NCBI GenBank assembly: GCA_024405075.1
Contig: JAKSPG010000005.1
Span: 1 to 20,640 of the forward strand
DNA: 20,640 nt
Direction: 5' to 3'
Source of the DNA: Elusimicrobiaceae bacterium
GTDB taxonomy: Bacteria; Elusimicrobiota; Elusimicrobia; Elusimicrobiales; Elusimicrobiaceae
Numbering within the stretch: the first letter of the stretch is position 1; each line of letters opens with the position of its first letter. The notes under the pieces were generated by a model, which worked only from the letters and a program-made list of their open reading frames with translations, did not search any database and was not told the origin of the DNA. Positions 1 to 7,131 of the stretch are shown here, piece after piece. The position numbers and the translations under genes are program-made.

Positions 1-14
1 CAAAGGAGATACGT

Positions 15-581
15 ATGGAAAAGAAAAGTCGTTTGTTGGGTCGTTTAGACGTTAAAGCATTTACGTTAATTGAGTTGTTGGTCGTTGTTCTTATTATTGG
101 TATTTTGGCGGCGGTGGCTTTGCCGCAATACCAAAAATCTGTGGAAAAATCCCGTGCTACGCAAGCATTGGCGGTATTGCGTTCGGTGTATCAAGCCCAA
201 AAGGCCTATCATTTGGCCAACGGCAGTTATGCCGCAACATTTGATGAATTAGCGGTAGATATCTCCTGGAATGGGAATGGAAGGTGGTCCAATTCATCGC
301 ATCAATATCGTTCCAACGAAGATTGGTCGCTAGAATTATATGAATCTGTGGCTGAAGATGTAGCCGTTATTGTGGGGCGTTTGCGCGGTAAATATGCGGG
401 TGGGGCGTTTGGATTTGTACTCAATACGAACCGGAGTTGGCCTACCGACAAACTGTTATGTTTTGAACGGACGAACAACGGGGTCGTTTTTACGGGTGCG
501 GCTGGCGGTTATTGCCAAAAATTATTTCACGCAACACCCTGGGTCACTTTACAAAATCCGCGTGTATACGTTATACCGTAA
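15..581 (+). CDS. Type IV pilin-like prepilin (188 aa)
   Basis: This is a major or minor pilin/pseudopilin, exported and processed by prepilin peptidase and assembled into a type IV pilus or type II secretion pseudopilus. The class III signal is visible: a basic leader of 15 residues ends in Ala, followed by mature Phe1 (residue 16) in FTLIEL, with the assembly Glu at mature position 5 (residue 20). A hydrophobic helix follows to about residue 37. Two cysteines (149 and 167) near the C-terminus could form the disulfide-bonded D-region loop of pilins. The leader is longer than that of the paralogue at 8077-8622, and Ala rather than Gly at -1 is shared by both. The start is supported by AAAGGAG at 2-8. 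The gene's promoter lies outside the window. Whether it is a structural pilin or a minor pseudopilin cannot be told from sequence. Confidence 0.9.
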   Translation: MEKKSRLLGRLDVKAFTLIELLVVVLIIGILAAVALPQYQKSVEKSRATQALAVLRSVYQAQKAYHLANGSYAATFDELAVDISWNGNGRWSNSSHQYRSNEDWSLELYESVAEDVAVIVGRLRGKYAGGAFGFVLNTNRSWPTDKLLCFERTNNGVVFTGAAGGYCQKLFHATPWVTLQNPRVYVIP

Positions 582-602
582 GCGGCGTATATTTAGCGCA
601 TA

Positions 603-633
603 AAAAAGGGCTTCCCAACGGGAAGCCCTTTTT
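603..633. terminator. Bidirectional intrinsic terminator between pilin and POT transporter
   Basis: A 12-14 bp stem is formed by 603-616 and 620-633 with a 3-base loop. The GC core is GGGCTTCCC/GGGAAGCCC, flanked by an A-run on the left and a T-run on the right. It can therefore stop both the rightward pilin transcript and the leftward transporter transcript, which converge here. Confidence 0.9.
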
Positions 634-648
634 CGTTAAAACAACTGT

Positions 649-2082
649 TTAGTTTACGCCGTGCATCCAGCGTTTGATTTTGCCGGAGAAGGCCCATACC
701 AACACGCCAAACACCATTAAAATACCTGCCGGTATTGCAAAGAAGACCGACATGTTTTTCAAACTGGAAGACAGCGTGGCGAAATATCCGCCCATCAAAT
801 TCCCTACGAAGGAAGACGCCAACCATACACCCATAAACATGGACATAAATTTAGCAGGTGAAAGTTTGGTAACCATGGATAACCCCACCGGCGATAAGCA
901 AAGTTCGCCGCAGGTGTGAATCACATAGAGTGCCACCAACCACATCATATTGATTTGATGTTCGGGAGACAAGAACAGCGCACCAATGGCCAAAATCAAA
1001 AAGCCGAAACCCGTTAAAAATACGCCCATGGCAAATTTGAAAGGGATAGACGGCTCTTTGCCTTTGCTACCCAGTTTAATCCACATTTTGGCGAATAACG
1101 GTGCCAAAATGACGACGGAAATCGGGTTAATGGATTGGAACCACGATGCTTTAAACTCCAACCCTGCGTGGGCCAGGTGTTCAGGCAGTAACGCCGCCAA
1201 CCAAGCCGGGAAGTGGAGCGTCGGCAAGTGGATAGAAGTTTGGGCAAATTTGCTTAACGAAGAACCGGCTTGCTCAAAGAACGCAAAGAAGAAAATGGCA
1301 ATAAAAGTGAAAGTAAAAATCGCTTTAATTTTATCCCATTCATCTTGTGTAAGCGGGCGGTTTGCCTCTTCAGCTTTGGCAATTTCGGTCGGGTCTTGGA
1401 ATTTACCTGCTTTGCGGGCCGGTAACAAGCCCACATGCCCCAAGTATTTCTCTTGGGAAACCAAATACCACACTAACCCAATAACCATGCCTAAACCGGC
1501 GGCCATAAAGCCCCAACGCCATTGGACCCAGGCCGGGGAGGTGGAGGTGACTTCTCCCAAATAACCGGTTACAAACGGCGCAAAGAACGCACCGATGTTA
1601 ATCCCCATGTAGAAAATGGTGAAACCACCATCGCGGCGGACATCGTTGGGTTCATAAAGTTCCCCTACAATACTGGAGATATTGGGTTTGAAAAATCCGT
1701 TCCCGGCAATGATCAAGGCCAAACCGGCATACAAGGCAACTTTAGCTGGGATAAACCCGTAGGAGGCCAACGTAAATTGACCCAGTGCCATTAAAATAGC
1801 CCCGATAGTAATAGCATGACGTTTGCCAATATACCGATCTGCTAAGAAACCACCCAATAAAGGAGTGGCATATACTAAAGCCGTAAACCAACCGTAGACT
1901 TTATAGGCTTGAGGGTCGCTGAAACCAATGACGGCACTGGTCATAAAATAGACGAGCAGCGCACGCATACCATAGTAGTTAAAACGTTCCCACATCTCCA
2001 CCATAAAAAGCATGTACAAGCCTTTGGGGTGGCCGTTTTTAGCAACATTGTGCTTTACTTCTTCATCTGTCATTTTACTCAT
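649..2082 (-). CDS. POT/PTR2 family peptide:proton symporter (477 aa)
   Basis: This is an inner-membrane proton-coupled oligopeptide transporter of the major facilitator superfamily, expected to import di- and tripeptides. The N-terminal helix carries the POT signature ExxERFxYYG as E29-M-W-E32-R33-F-N-Y-Y-G38. The second PTR2 signature is visible around FYMGINIGAFFAP. Many hydrophobic helices run to the C-terminus, which ends in a short basic tail. The length is close to the DtpA/B type of about 490 residues. The start is supported by AAGGAG at 2086-2091 on the minus strand. It follows the zinc-ribbon gene by 69 bases, so it may be read through from the lpxB-rel run or from its own weak promoter. 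Peptide import would suit an amino-acid fermenter. The exact substrate range is unknown. Confidence 0.93.
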   Translation of the reverse strand: MSKMTDEEVKHNVAKNGHPKGLYMLFMVEMWERFNYYGMRALLVYFMTSAVIGFSDPQAYKVYGWFTALVYATPLLGGFLADRYIGKRHAITIGAILMALGQFTLASYGFIPAKVALYAGLALIIAGNGFFKPNISSIVGELYEPNDVRRDGGFTIFYMGINIGAFFAPFVTGYLGEVTSTSPAWVQWRWGFMAAGLGMVIGLVWYLVSQEKYLGHVGLLPARKAGKFQDPTEIAKAEEANRPLTQDEWDKIKAIFTFTFIAIFFFAFFEQAGSSLSKFAQTSIHLPTLHFPAWLAALLPEHLAHAGLEFKASWFQSINPISVVILAPLFAKMWIKLGSKGKEPSIPFKFAMGVFLTGFGFLILAIGALFLSPEHQINMMWLVALYVIHTCGELCLSPVGLSMVTKLSPAKFMSMFMGVWLASSFVGNLMGGYFATLSSSLKNMSVFFAIPAGILMVFGVLVWAFSGKIKRWMHGVN

Positions 2083-2115
2083 CTTCTCCTTATCAATAAA
2101 AAAACGGTACCCTTT

Positions 2116-2121
2116 ATTATA
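2116..2121 (-). promoter_or_regulatory. Possible -10 box for the POT transporter gene
   Basis: The minus strand reads TATAAT in the 69-base gap upstream of the transporter, which would give a leader of about 27 bases. No convincing -35 lies 16-18 bases upstream, so this is a weak call. Confidence 0.35.
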
Positions 2122-2151
2122 TCAAATATGGAGGACCCTGCATCGGATTTG

Positions 2152-2463
2152 TTAAAATCCGCCGCCGAGAAACAATTGGGAGGCAGCAAATACGGCTTGA
2201 TAGATGTGGTAGCAAGCAAGTACAAAATAAAATCCCAATACGACCAGTACAACCGAATAAATCCATTTGGCGGCCAGACTGATACGTTTGGAAAGCCACA
2301 CCATCGGTAGGGCAAACGGCCCCAACACCAGCGTAAGTAAAATAATTCCGCTGTGCGAGTACCAAAAGTTATGTCCCGGTTTTAAACTGCGTCCGCAACC
2401 ACGGCAGAAATTATCGGTCGGGTCAACGGCGCGGTGGCAATGTGGGCAAGTATCGGGGGTCAT
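2152..2463 (-). CDS. Zinc-ribbon, two-helix membrane protein (103 aa)
   Basis: This is a small protein of unknown function. It has a four-cysteine zinc ribbon at the N-terminus (C6-x2-C9 and C20-x2-C23) and two hydrophobic segments, at about residues 38-57 and 66-88. The predicted form is a membrane-anchored zinc ribbon facing the cytosol. The start at 2463 is chosen because its ATG overlaps the rel stop as ATGA (2460-2463), with an AAGGA-type ribosome site inside the end of rel; the reading frame also extends upstream to 2580 but that part is antiparallel-free overlap with rel coding sequence and has no domain. The overlap implies translational coupling to rel. Standard long Rel proteins carry a zinc-finger-like regulatory domain in the half missing here, so a functional link to Rel is tempting, but that is inference only. 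Confidence 0.8.
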   Translation of the reverse strand: MTPDTCPHCHRAVDPTDNFCRGCGRSLKPGHNFWYSHSGIILLTLVLGPFALPMVWLSKRISLAAKWIYSVVLVVLGFYFVLACYHIYQAVFAASQLFLGGGF

Positions 2464-3914
2464 AGCGCAATTCCTTTGTTGCGTAAAAAGCGTTTGATGT
2501 GGCTGCGTGCAGCGGCCGTTTTGGCTACCGTAAGCCAATCGCGTTTCGGTTCGCCGTTTTTGCGGGTGATAATTTCGCACACGTCGCCGGTTTTAAACGT
2601 ATAGTCCATGCGTACCATGCGGTTATTTACTTTGGCTCCCACATAGTGGTTGCCGATATCGGTGTGAATGGCGTAGGCAAAATCAATGGGGGTAGACCCT
2701 TCCGGCAGTGATTTAACATCCGCACGTGGTGTGAAAACGAAAATTTGTTGCAAGTTGACGTCCGTTTTAAAACCTTCCAAAAATTCGCGCGGGGCCGTTA
2801 AGTCCTGCTGCCACTCAATCCAACGGCGGATCCAGTTAATTTTCTCGTCAAAATTTTTATCTTGTTTGGTGTTACCCATTTTATAACGCCAGTGTGCGGC
2901 AATACCATACTCGCACGTGCGGTGCATTTCTTCGGTGCGGATTTGCAGTTCAATGATGTCTCCGTCCGGCGAAAGAACCGTTGTGTGGATGCTTTGGTAC
3001 ATGTTAGCTTTGGGGGTGGCGATGTAGTCGGTAAATGTGCCGGCAATGGGTTTAAATACGCTGTGCACAATTCCTAAGGCCCGGTAACAATCTTGGACCG
3101 TTTTTGTAATGATACGCACGCCCAGTGAATCTTGTATCTCCGCAAACGACAAGTGTTGGCTTTGCATTTTGCGGTAAATGGAATAATAGTTTTTAGCCCG
3201 CGCCAAAATGCGCGAATCCAAATGCGCTTCCTGCAAGGCCGGTTGCAAGTGAATTTTGAAATGTTCTAAGGCGGCTTGCCGGTCGGCCGTGCGGGCTTCC
3301 ACTTCTTTTTTTAAATTTTCGTATTCGGTCGGGTGCAGATACTTAAATGATAAATCTTCCAAATCGGTTTTAATTGTAAACATCCCCAGCCGCTGCGCCA
3401 ACGGGGCGTATAAAGAAATTGTTTCGTACGCTTTAAGCTTTTGTCGCTCGGGCGAGAGTGCATCCAGCGTGCGCATGTTGTGGGTACGGTCGGCCAGTTT
3501 AATTAAAATAACGCGTACATCTTCCGCCACGGCAATTAACATTTTGCGCCAATTTTCTACAGTTTCTTCATCGGTAGAGGAAAATTTCAAATCGCTTATT
3601 TTAGTTACCCCTTGTACCATGTGGGCCACTTGCGGGTTAAATTCTTTGCGTAAATCTTCCAGCGTGATAGAGGTATCTTCTACCGTGTCATGTAAAAGGC
3701 CGGCGCAAATGGTGTCCGCATCTAAATTAAAATCCATTAAGATGTTGGCCACGTGCTGACAATGGATAAAATACGGCTCGCCGGTTTCGCGCTTTTGGTT
3801 GGCGTGTGCTTTTTCGGCAAAGTGGTAGGCCTTCTCAATCAAGGAGGTGTCTTGGTTGGGGTTATATTCCTTGAATTTTTTAAGCAGCGTTTGTAAATCC
3901 GGTGCGGTGTCCAT
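2460..3914 (-). CDS. rel: Short bifunctional-type Rel (p)ppGpp synthetase/hydrolase, HD-SYN-TGS (484 aa)
   Basis: This protein makes and degrades the stringent-response alarmone (p)ppGpp. The HD hydrolase domain looks intact: H51, H75-D76, E79-D80 and D142 in LADRTHNMRT. The synthetase domain spans about 225-345, with R239/K241, D262, the stretch YQSIHTTV and E322 in IELQIRT. A TGS domain follows at about 388-450. The protein then stops at residue 484, whereas typical long RelA/SpoT proteins run to about 700-750 with helical, zinc-finger/conserved-Cys and ACT/RRM domains. The residues usually reading RxKD (bifunctional) or ExDD (synthetase-only) are T293-F-T-D296 here. It sits 3 bases after lpxB and overlaps the zinc-ribbon gene by 4. 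Its ribosome site is weak, so coupling to lpxB translation is likely. Confidence 0.93.
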   Translation of the reverse strand: MDTAPDLQTLLKKFKEYNPNQDTSLIEKAYHFAEKAHANQKRETGEPYFIHCQHVANILMDFNLDADTICAGLLHDTVEDTSITLEDLRKEFNPQVAHMVQGVTKISDLKFSSTDEETVENWRKMLIAVAEDVRVILIKLADRTHNMRTLDALSPERQKLKAYETISLYAPLAQRLGMFTIKTDLEDLSFKYLHPTEYENLKKEVEARTADRQAALEHFKIHLQPALQEAHLDSRILARAKNYYSIYRKMQSQHLSFAEIQDSLGVRIITKTVQDCYRALGIVHSVFKPIAGTFTDYIATPKANMYQSIHTTVLSPDGDIIELQIRTEEMHRTCEYGIAAHWRYKMGNTKQDKNFDEKINWIRRWIEWQQDLTAPREFLEGFKTDVNLQQIFVFTPRADVKSLPEGSTPIDFAYAIHTDIGNHYVGAKVNNRMVRMDYTFKTGDVCEIITRKNGEPKRDWLTVAKTAAARSHIKRFLRNKGIAL

Positions 3915-3917
3915 ATA

Positions 3918-5072
3918 TTACTTTTGTTGTAAATTGTTCAAAATTTCCCGGGCGGCTCGGGCGGCTACTCCCGGCTCGCCTAACTGGGCGCGCAGTTGCA
4001 ACAACGCTTGGCGCATGGCAGCCAGTCGCGGCGGGTTTTGAAACAGGGCCATCGTTTCCCCGGCCAGTTTATGCGGGGTGGCCTCTTGCTGGATCAGCTC
4101 TTTGACTAACGGCTTATCCGCTAGTAAGTTAACCAGCGAAATATACTTTACTTTAATGACCATTTTGGCAATTTGATACGTCGGCCAGAACATTTTGTAC
4201 GCTACGACCATCGGCACGCCCAACAGGGCATTTTCCAGCGTGGCCGTGCCGGAACATGCCAACAAAAAATCCATCTGTTTGCGTTGCTCGTAATTCGTAT
4301 CTTTCACAAAATGAAATTGCGGATGGAGCGGTTCGCCTAGTAGCGCGGCCACGGCTTTTTCGTCAGCGTCTGGTAATAAAAACATAGAAGCTTGCGTGCG
4401 CGGAAACTCTTTTAACACTTGTTTAAACGTTTGGTAAAATGCCGGAGCCAGCCGTTTGATTTCACCCGGGCGGCTACCGGGTAGCATGCCCAGTTTCCAC
4501 GCATGGTTTTTAGGGTCGGTTATATGATAATCTTTGGGCAGTGGCTCGGGTAAAATGTCCAAAAGCGGGTTTCCCAAAAATACTGCGTTGCCGCCGAATT
4601 TTTGGTGGAAGGCCGGTTCAAAGGGATAAATGACAAACATTTTTTTGGTAAGTCGCGCCAGTTGTTTGGCCCGATACTGGCGGCTGGCCCACACTTGCGG
4701 TGTTACGTAGTAGTACGCCGGGATATGACGGTGCTCCGCCATGCCGAGTACCTGGTGATTAAAACCGTAAAAATCTACTACGATGACGGCCACGGGATTT
4801 TGGGTTTCCAGGTACGTGCGGATTTGGTTCATCAATTCCACCCACAAAGGCATTTTTTTAAGGGGTTCTACAAATCCGCTGGCTCCTTTGCCGGCTAAAT
4901 CGTATAAGAAATTATCGCACAGCGGCTGCATATTTTTGCCGCCGATAGCGGTAATGCGTACTTCCGGGTCGGCTTCTTTGAGTGCTCGGATCAGCCCGGC
5001 CGCGTGAATATCGCCCGACACATCACCCGCTACAACGAGTATATTTTTAACAATAGGGGTAACGGTGGCCAT
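3918..5072 (-). CDS. lpxB: Lipid-A-disaccharide synthase LpxB (384 aa)
   Basis: This GT19 glycosyltransferase joins UDP-2,3-diacylglucosamine and lipid X to form the lipid A disaccharide on the cytosolic face of the inner membrane. Family motifs in order are AGDVSGD (15-21), D100 in the DFYGFN segment, YYVTPQVWA (121-129), MLPGSRPGEI (196-205), SGTATLE (274-280) and YISLVNLLA (310-318). The length matches the usual 370-390 residues. The start overlaps the stop of the upstream oxidoreductase by one base (TAATG), with a strong AAAGGAG ribosome site within the end of that gene. Its presence implies an LPS-type outer membrane. The gene is the second in the 6133-2152 run and is likely controlled from the promoter near 6152. 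Confidence 0.95.
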   Translation of the reverse strand: MATVTPIVKNILVVAGDVSGDIHAAGLIRALKEADPEVRITAIGGKNMQPLCDNFLYDLAGKGASGFVEPLKKMPLWVELMNQIRTYLETQNPVAVIVVDFYGFNHQVLGMAEHRHIPAYYYVTPQVWASRQYRAKQLARLTKKMFVIYPFEPAFHQKFGGNAVFLGNPLLDILPEPLPKDYHITDPKNHAWKLGMLPGSRPGEIKRLAPAFYQTFKQVLKEFPRTQASMFLLPDADEKAVAALLGEPLHPQFHFVKDTNYEQRKQMDFLLACSGTATLENALLGVPMVVAYKMFWPTYQIAKMVIKVKYISLVNLLADKPLVKELIQQEATPHKLAGETMALFQNPPRLAAMRQALLQLRAQLGEPGVAARAAREILNNLQQK

Positions 5073-6133
5073 TAGTGATCTCCTTTGAGTTGTCCGATCG
5101 TTTCATCCAACACCGCTTGCGCCGCGCGGGCCACGGTGTTAAGGGCCTGCAGCGGTTTGGGCGTGTGTAGGTGGCCCGTTTTGGGTACATCAAAGCGATT
5201 CATTTTTTCCAAAATATGCAACGCCAAGTCCAAGGCTTTGGAACCTTTTTCGCCGCTGGGGGCAGGAGTTTTGGCGGTGTGAATACAATCAATAAAATGA
5301 AGAATCTCCGCCGTAATGGGCAGTTGTTTTTCCACTTTAGGGTACGTAACGGTTAAATCGTTCATGGAGTTGACGGCAGGTTTTTCCTTGCGGTACATCT
5401 TCACACGCGCGTTCATAAAATCTACCGATACATACCCATCGGGTTGGAACACATGCATGTAGCGGGCGCGTTCAAAGCTGGCGCGGCTGGCGGTCAAATC
5501 GGCCACGGTGCCGTTTTCAAAATGCAAACGCACATTGGCAATATCTTCGTGTGGGGAAAACACGCTCAAGCCGATGGCTTCCACATGGCACACTTCGCTG
5601 GGCACGAGCGTGTAGATTAAATCCAAATCGTGAATCATCAAATCCAGCACCACGCTGATGTTGGCCATTCTGCCGTCGTAAGGGCCTTGGCGGTTAATGG
5701 TAATAAAGCGCGGGTTTTGGATGTATTTTCGTGCTTCTACCACGGCGGGATTAAAACGTTCCACATGTCCCACTTGCAAAACCAGGTTATGGCGTTTGGC
5801 GGCGCGGATTAAATCGCGTGCTTCTTCCATGGTTACGGCAATTGGTTTTTCCACCAACGTATGCACACCGTGTTCCAAAAAGAACAACCCGATTTGGTGG
5901 TGTAATTGAGTGGGAGCCGCCACAATAACGGCATCCACTTGCCCGACGATATCTTCCGGGCGGGTATAAGGCGTGCAGTTATACTGCCACGCTAATTTTT
6001 GTGCGCGCATGACGTCCGGGTCACACACGCCTACCAGGCTAACGCCTGGCATGGCGGCCAGGGTGCGCGTATGAAACGTGCCAATTTTCCCGGCGCCGAT
6101 AACACCAAAACGGATTTTCTTTTCTTCACTCAT
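5072..6133 (-). CDS. Gfo/Idh/MocA family oxidoreductase, GnnA-like candidate (353 aa)
   Basis: This is an NAD(P)-dependent sugar (nucleotide) dehydrogenase. A Rossmann motif GxGxxG lies at G13-A-G-K-I-G18, the family motif EKP at 95-97, and the likely catalytic H168-D169 in the VVLDLMIHDLDLI stretch. It directly precedes and overlaps lpxB. Oxidoreductases of this family next to lpxA/lpxB are known in Acidithiobacillus as GnnA, which oxidises UDP-GlcNAc at C3 so that GnnB can make the 3-amino sugar for amide-linked lipid A. That role is inferred here from neighbourhood and style, and no GnnB aminotransferase is in view. The frame is open to an ATG at 6178, but the start at 6133 (MSEEKKIRFG) is preferred because the Rossmann fold begins at once and a TATAAT lies between the two starts. 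Confidence 0.85.
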   Translation of the reverse strand: MSEEKKIRFGVIGAGKIGTFHTRTLAAMPGVSLVGVCDPDVMRAQKLAWQYNCTPYTRPEDIVGQVDAVIVAAPTQLHHQIGLFFLEHGVHTLVEKPIAVTMEEARDLIRAAKRHNLVLQVGHVERFNPAVVEARKYIQNPRFITINRQGPYDGRMANISVVLDLMIHDLDLIYTLVPSEVCHVEAIGLSVFSPHEDIANVRLHFENGTVADLTASRASFERARYMHVFQPDGYVSVDFMNARVKMYRKEKPAVNSMNDLTVTYPKVEKQLPITAEILHFIDCIHTAKTPAPSGEKGSKALDLALHILEKMNRFDVPKTGHLHTPKPLQALNTVARAAQAVLDETIGQLKGDH

Positions 6134-6151
6134 AAAATTATCTCTTAATTT

Positions 6152-6180
6152 ATTATACCTAATTCTGTTCGTACGCAAAC
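6152..6180 (-). promoter_or_regulatory. Promoter candidate for the oxidoreductase-lpxB-rel run
   Basis: The minus strand has a perfect TATAAT at 6152-6157, roughly 20 bases upstream of the chosen start. The -35 region near 6174-6180 (TTTGCG-like, spacer about 16) is poor. The short leader carries AAGAGA as a weak ribosome site. It lies back to back with the rightward promoter at 6208-6236. Confidence 0.45.
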
Positions 6181-6207
6181 GGTAAAAAACCCCGCGCGCG
6201 TAAAAAG

Positions 6208-6236
6208 TTGGCCCGCCCGGCTTTTATTAGTATAAT
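6208..6236 (+). promoter_or_regulatory. Sigma70-type promoter for the pseudo-hydrolase pair
   Basis: TTGGCC at 6208-6213 (4 of 6 to consensus), a 17-base spacer and a perfect TATAAT at 6231-6236. This predicts a transcript start near 6243 and a leader of about 28 bases before the ATG at 6271. Confidence 0.7.
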
Positions 6237-6270
6237 GTTTACATAGATTACGGATAGGGGAATTTTACAC

Positions 6271-7113
6271 ATGTTATACTGCAGGGCTAACTGGTTGAAA
6301 CGGGTGGTGGCATTGGCGGTTTGTGGGATAAACACCGCTACGCTTTGTGCCGCTGGTAGCGAGAAAGAAATTTCGCTTACTACGCAAGATAGTTGGACCC
6401 TTTCGGCCGTTTATTTACCCGCCCAACCTGAGAAACGCACCGTTGTTTTACTGCACGATTTGGGTAAAAGCAAAGAAGCTTTTGCCGCTTTTAGAGCAGC
6501 CCTGGCTAAAGCAGGTATCGGATACCTGGCTCTTGATTTGCGCGGCTATGGCAAAAGCACGGGCGGGGGAGTTGCCTCCTCGTTTGCGCGCGAAGGGGTG
6601 GATAATCAATTTAATAAAATGACGCGCGATGTAGACGCGGCCATGGAATTTTTGCAAAAGCAAGGGGTTACCTCGGACCAGATTGCCCTGTTAGGGGCCG
6701 GCCTGGGTGCTAACGTGGCGGCCAAAAGTGTTACATTCTGGCCCGACACCGCGCTACTCGCCCTTATCAGCCCGACGGTAAACGTGCGCGACGTGCTGGT
6801 TATCCCGGCGTTGCGGCTCTACAAAAATAATGAGCTTATCGCGGCCGGAGCGGCTGATAGAAAAATGTTTTTGGAAGCCAGCGTCATTCGTAACGTAGCG
6901 TACTTGGCCACCGGGCCAGAAAACGGCCAAATCACTTTTTTGACGGCGTACGATAAAACCTCGCACGATATGTTAGACCAGTATCTAACGCCGGCGGTTA
7001 TCCAGTGGATAAAAACTCCCAAACGGCCCGAAGTCGCTTCGGGCGAGGTGGTGTTGGAAGAAGAGGCCCAACAACCGCCGCAAGAGGGGTTGGTTCCATC
7101 GGTGCTGGAGTAA
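6271..7113 (+). CDS. Exported alpha/beta-hydrolase fold protein lacking the nucleophile serine (280 aa)
   Basis: This has the fold of a dienelactone-hydrolase/acyl-peptidase-like enzyme. A Sec-type signal peptide is likely: basic residues near K10-R11, then a hydrophobic stretch to about residue 27. The oxyanion-loop segment VVLLHDLGKS (58-67) and the strand YLALDLRGYGKS (85-96) are typical. The nucleophile elbow should read GxSxG but reads G142-A-G144-L-G146; codon 144 is GGC at 6700-6702. A possible acid (D196) and His (H232, in TSHDML) remain. It is therefore probably not a serine hydrolase, and may bind rather than cut. The C-terminus is an acidic, Pro/Gln-rich tail. The start follows an AGGGGA site about 10 bases upstream. 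It is 18 bases ahead of a GH3-like gene that is also degenerate. Confidence 0.82.
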   Translation: MLYCRANWLKRVVALAVCGINTATLCAAGSEKEISLTTQDSWTLSAVYLPAQPEKRTVVLLHDLGKSKEAFAAFRAALAKAGIGYLALDLRGYGKSTGGGVASSFAREGVDNQFNKMTRDVDAAMEFLQKQGVTSDQIALLGAGLGANVAAKSVTFWPDTALLALISPTVNVRDVLVIPALRLYKNNELIAAGAADRKMFLEASVIRNVAYLATGPENGQITFLTAYDKTSHDMLDQYLTPAVIQWIKTPKRPEVASGEVVLEEEAQQPPQEGLVPSVLE

Positions 7114-7131
7114 AAAAAACAAGGAGTAAAC

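Noticed and set aside
986..1564. 192-codon open frame on the plus strand inside the POT transporter
   Set aside because: It is antisense to a well-conserved gene, with no domain, signal or ribosome site; codon-bias shadow.
2464..2580. Longer start (ATG at 2580) for the zinc-ribbon protein
   Set aside because: The extra 39 residues overlap rel coding sequence and have no domain character; the ATGA junction at 2460-2463 with an AAGGA site is a better start.
3256..3759. 167-codon plus-strand open frame inside rel
   Set aside because: Antisense shadow of the HD and synthetase coding region; no recognisable protein features.
6134..6178. Upstream ATG at 6178 for the Gfo/Idh/MocA enzyme
   Set aside because: The 15 extra residues are not part of the fold, and a TATAAT box lies within this stretch.
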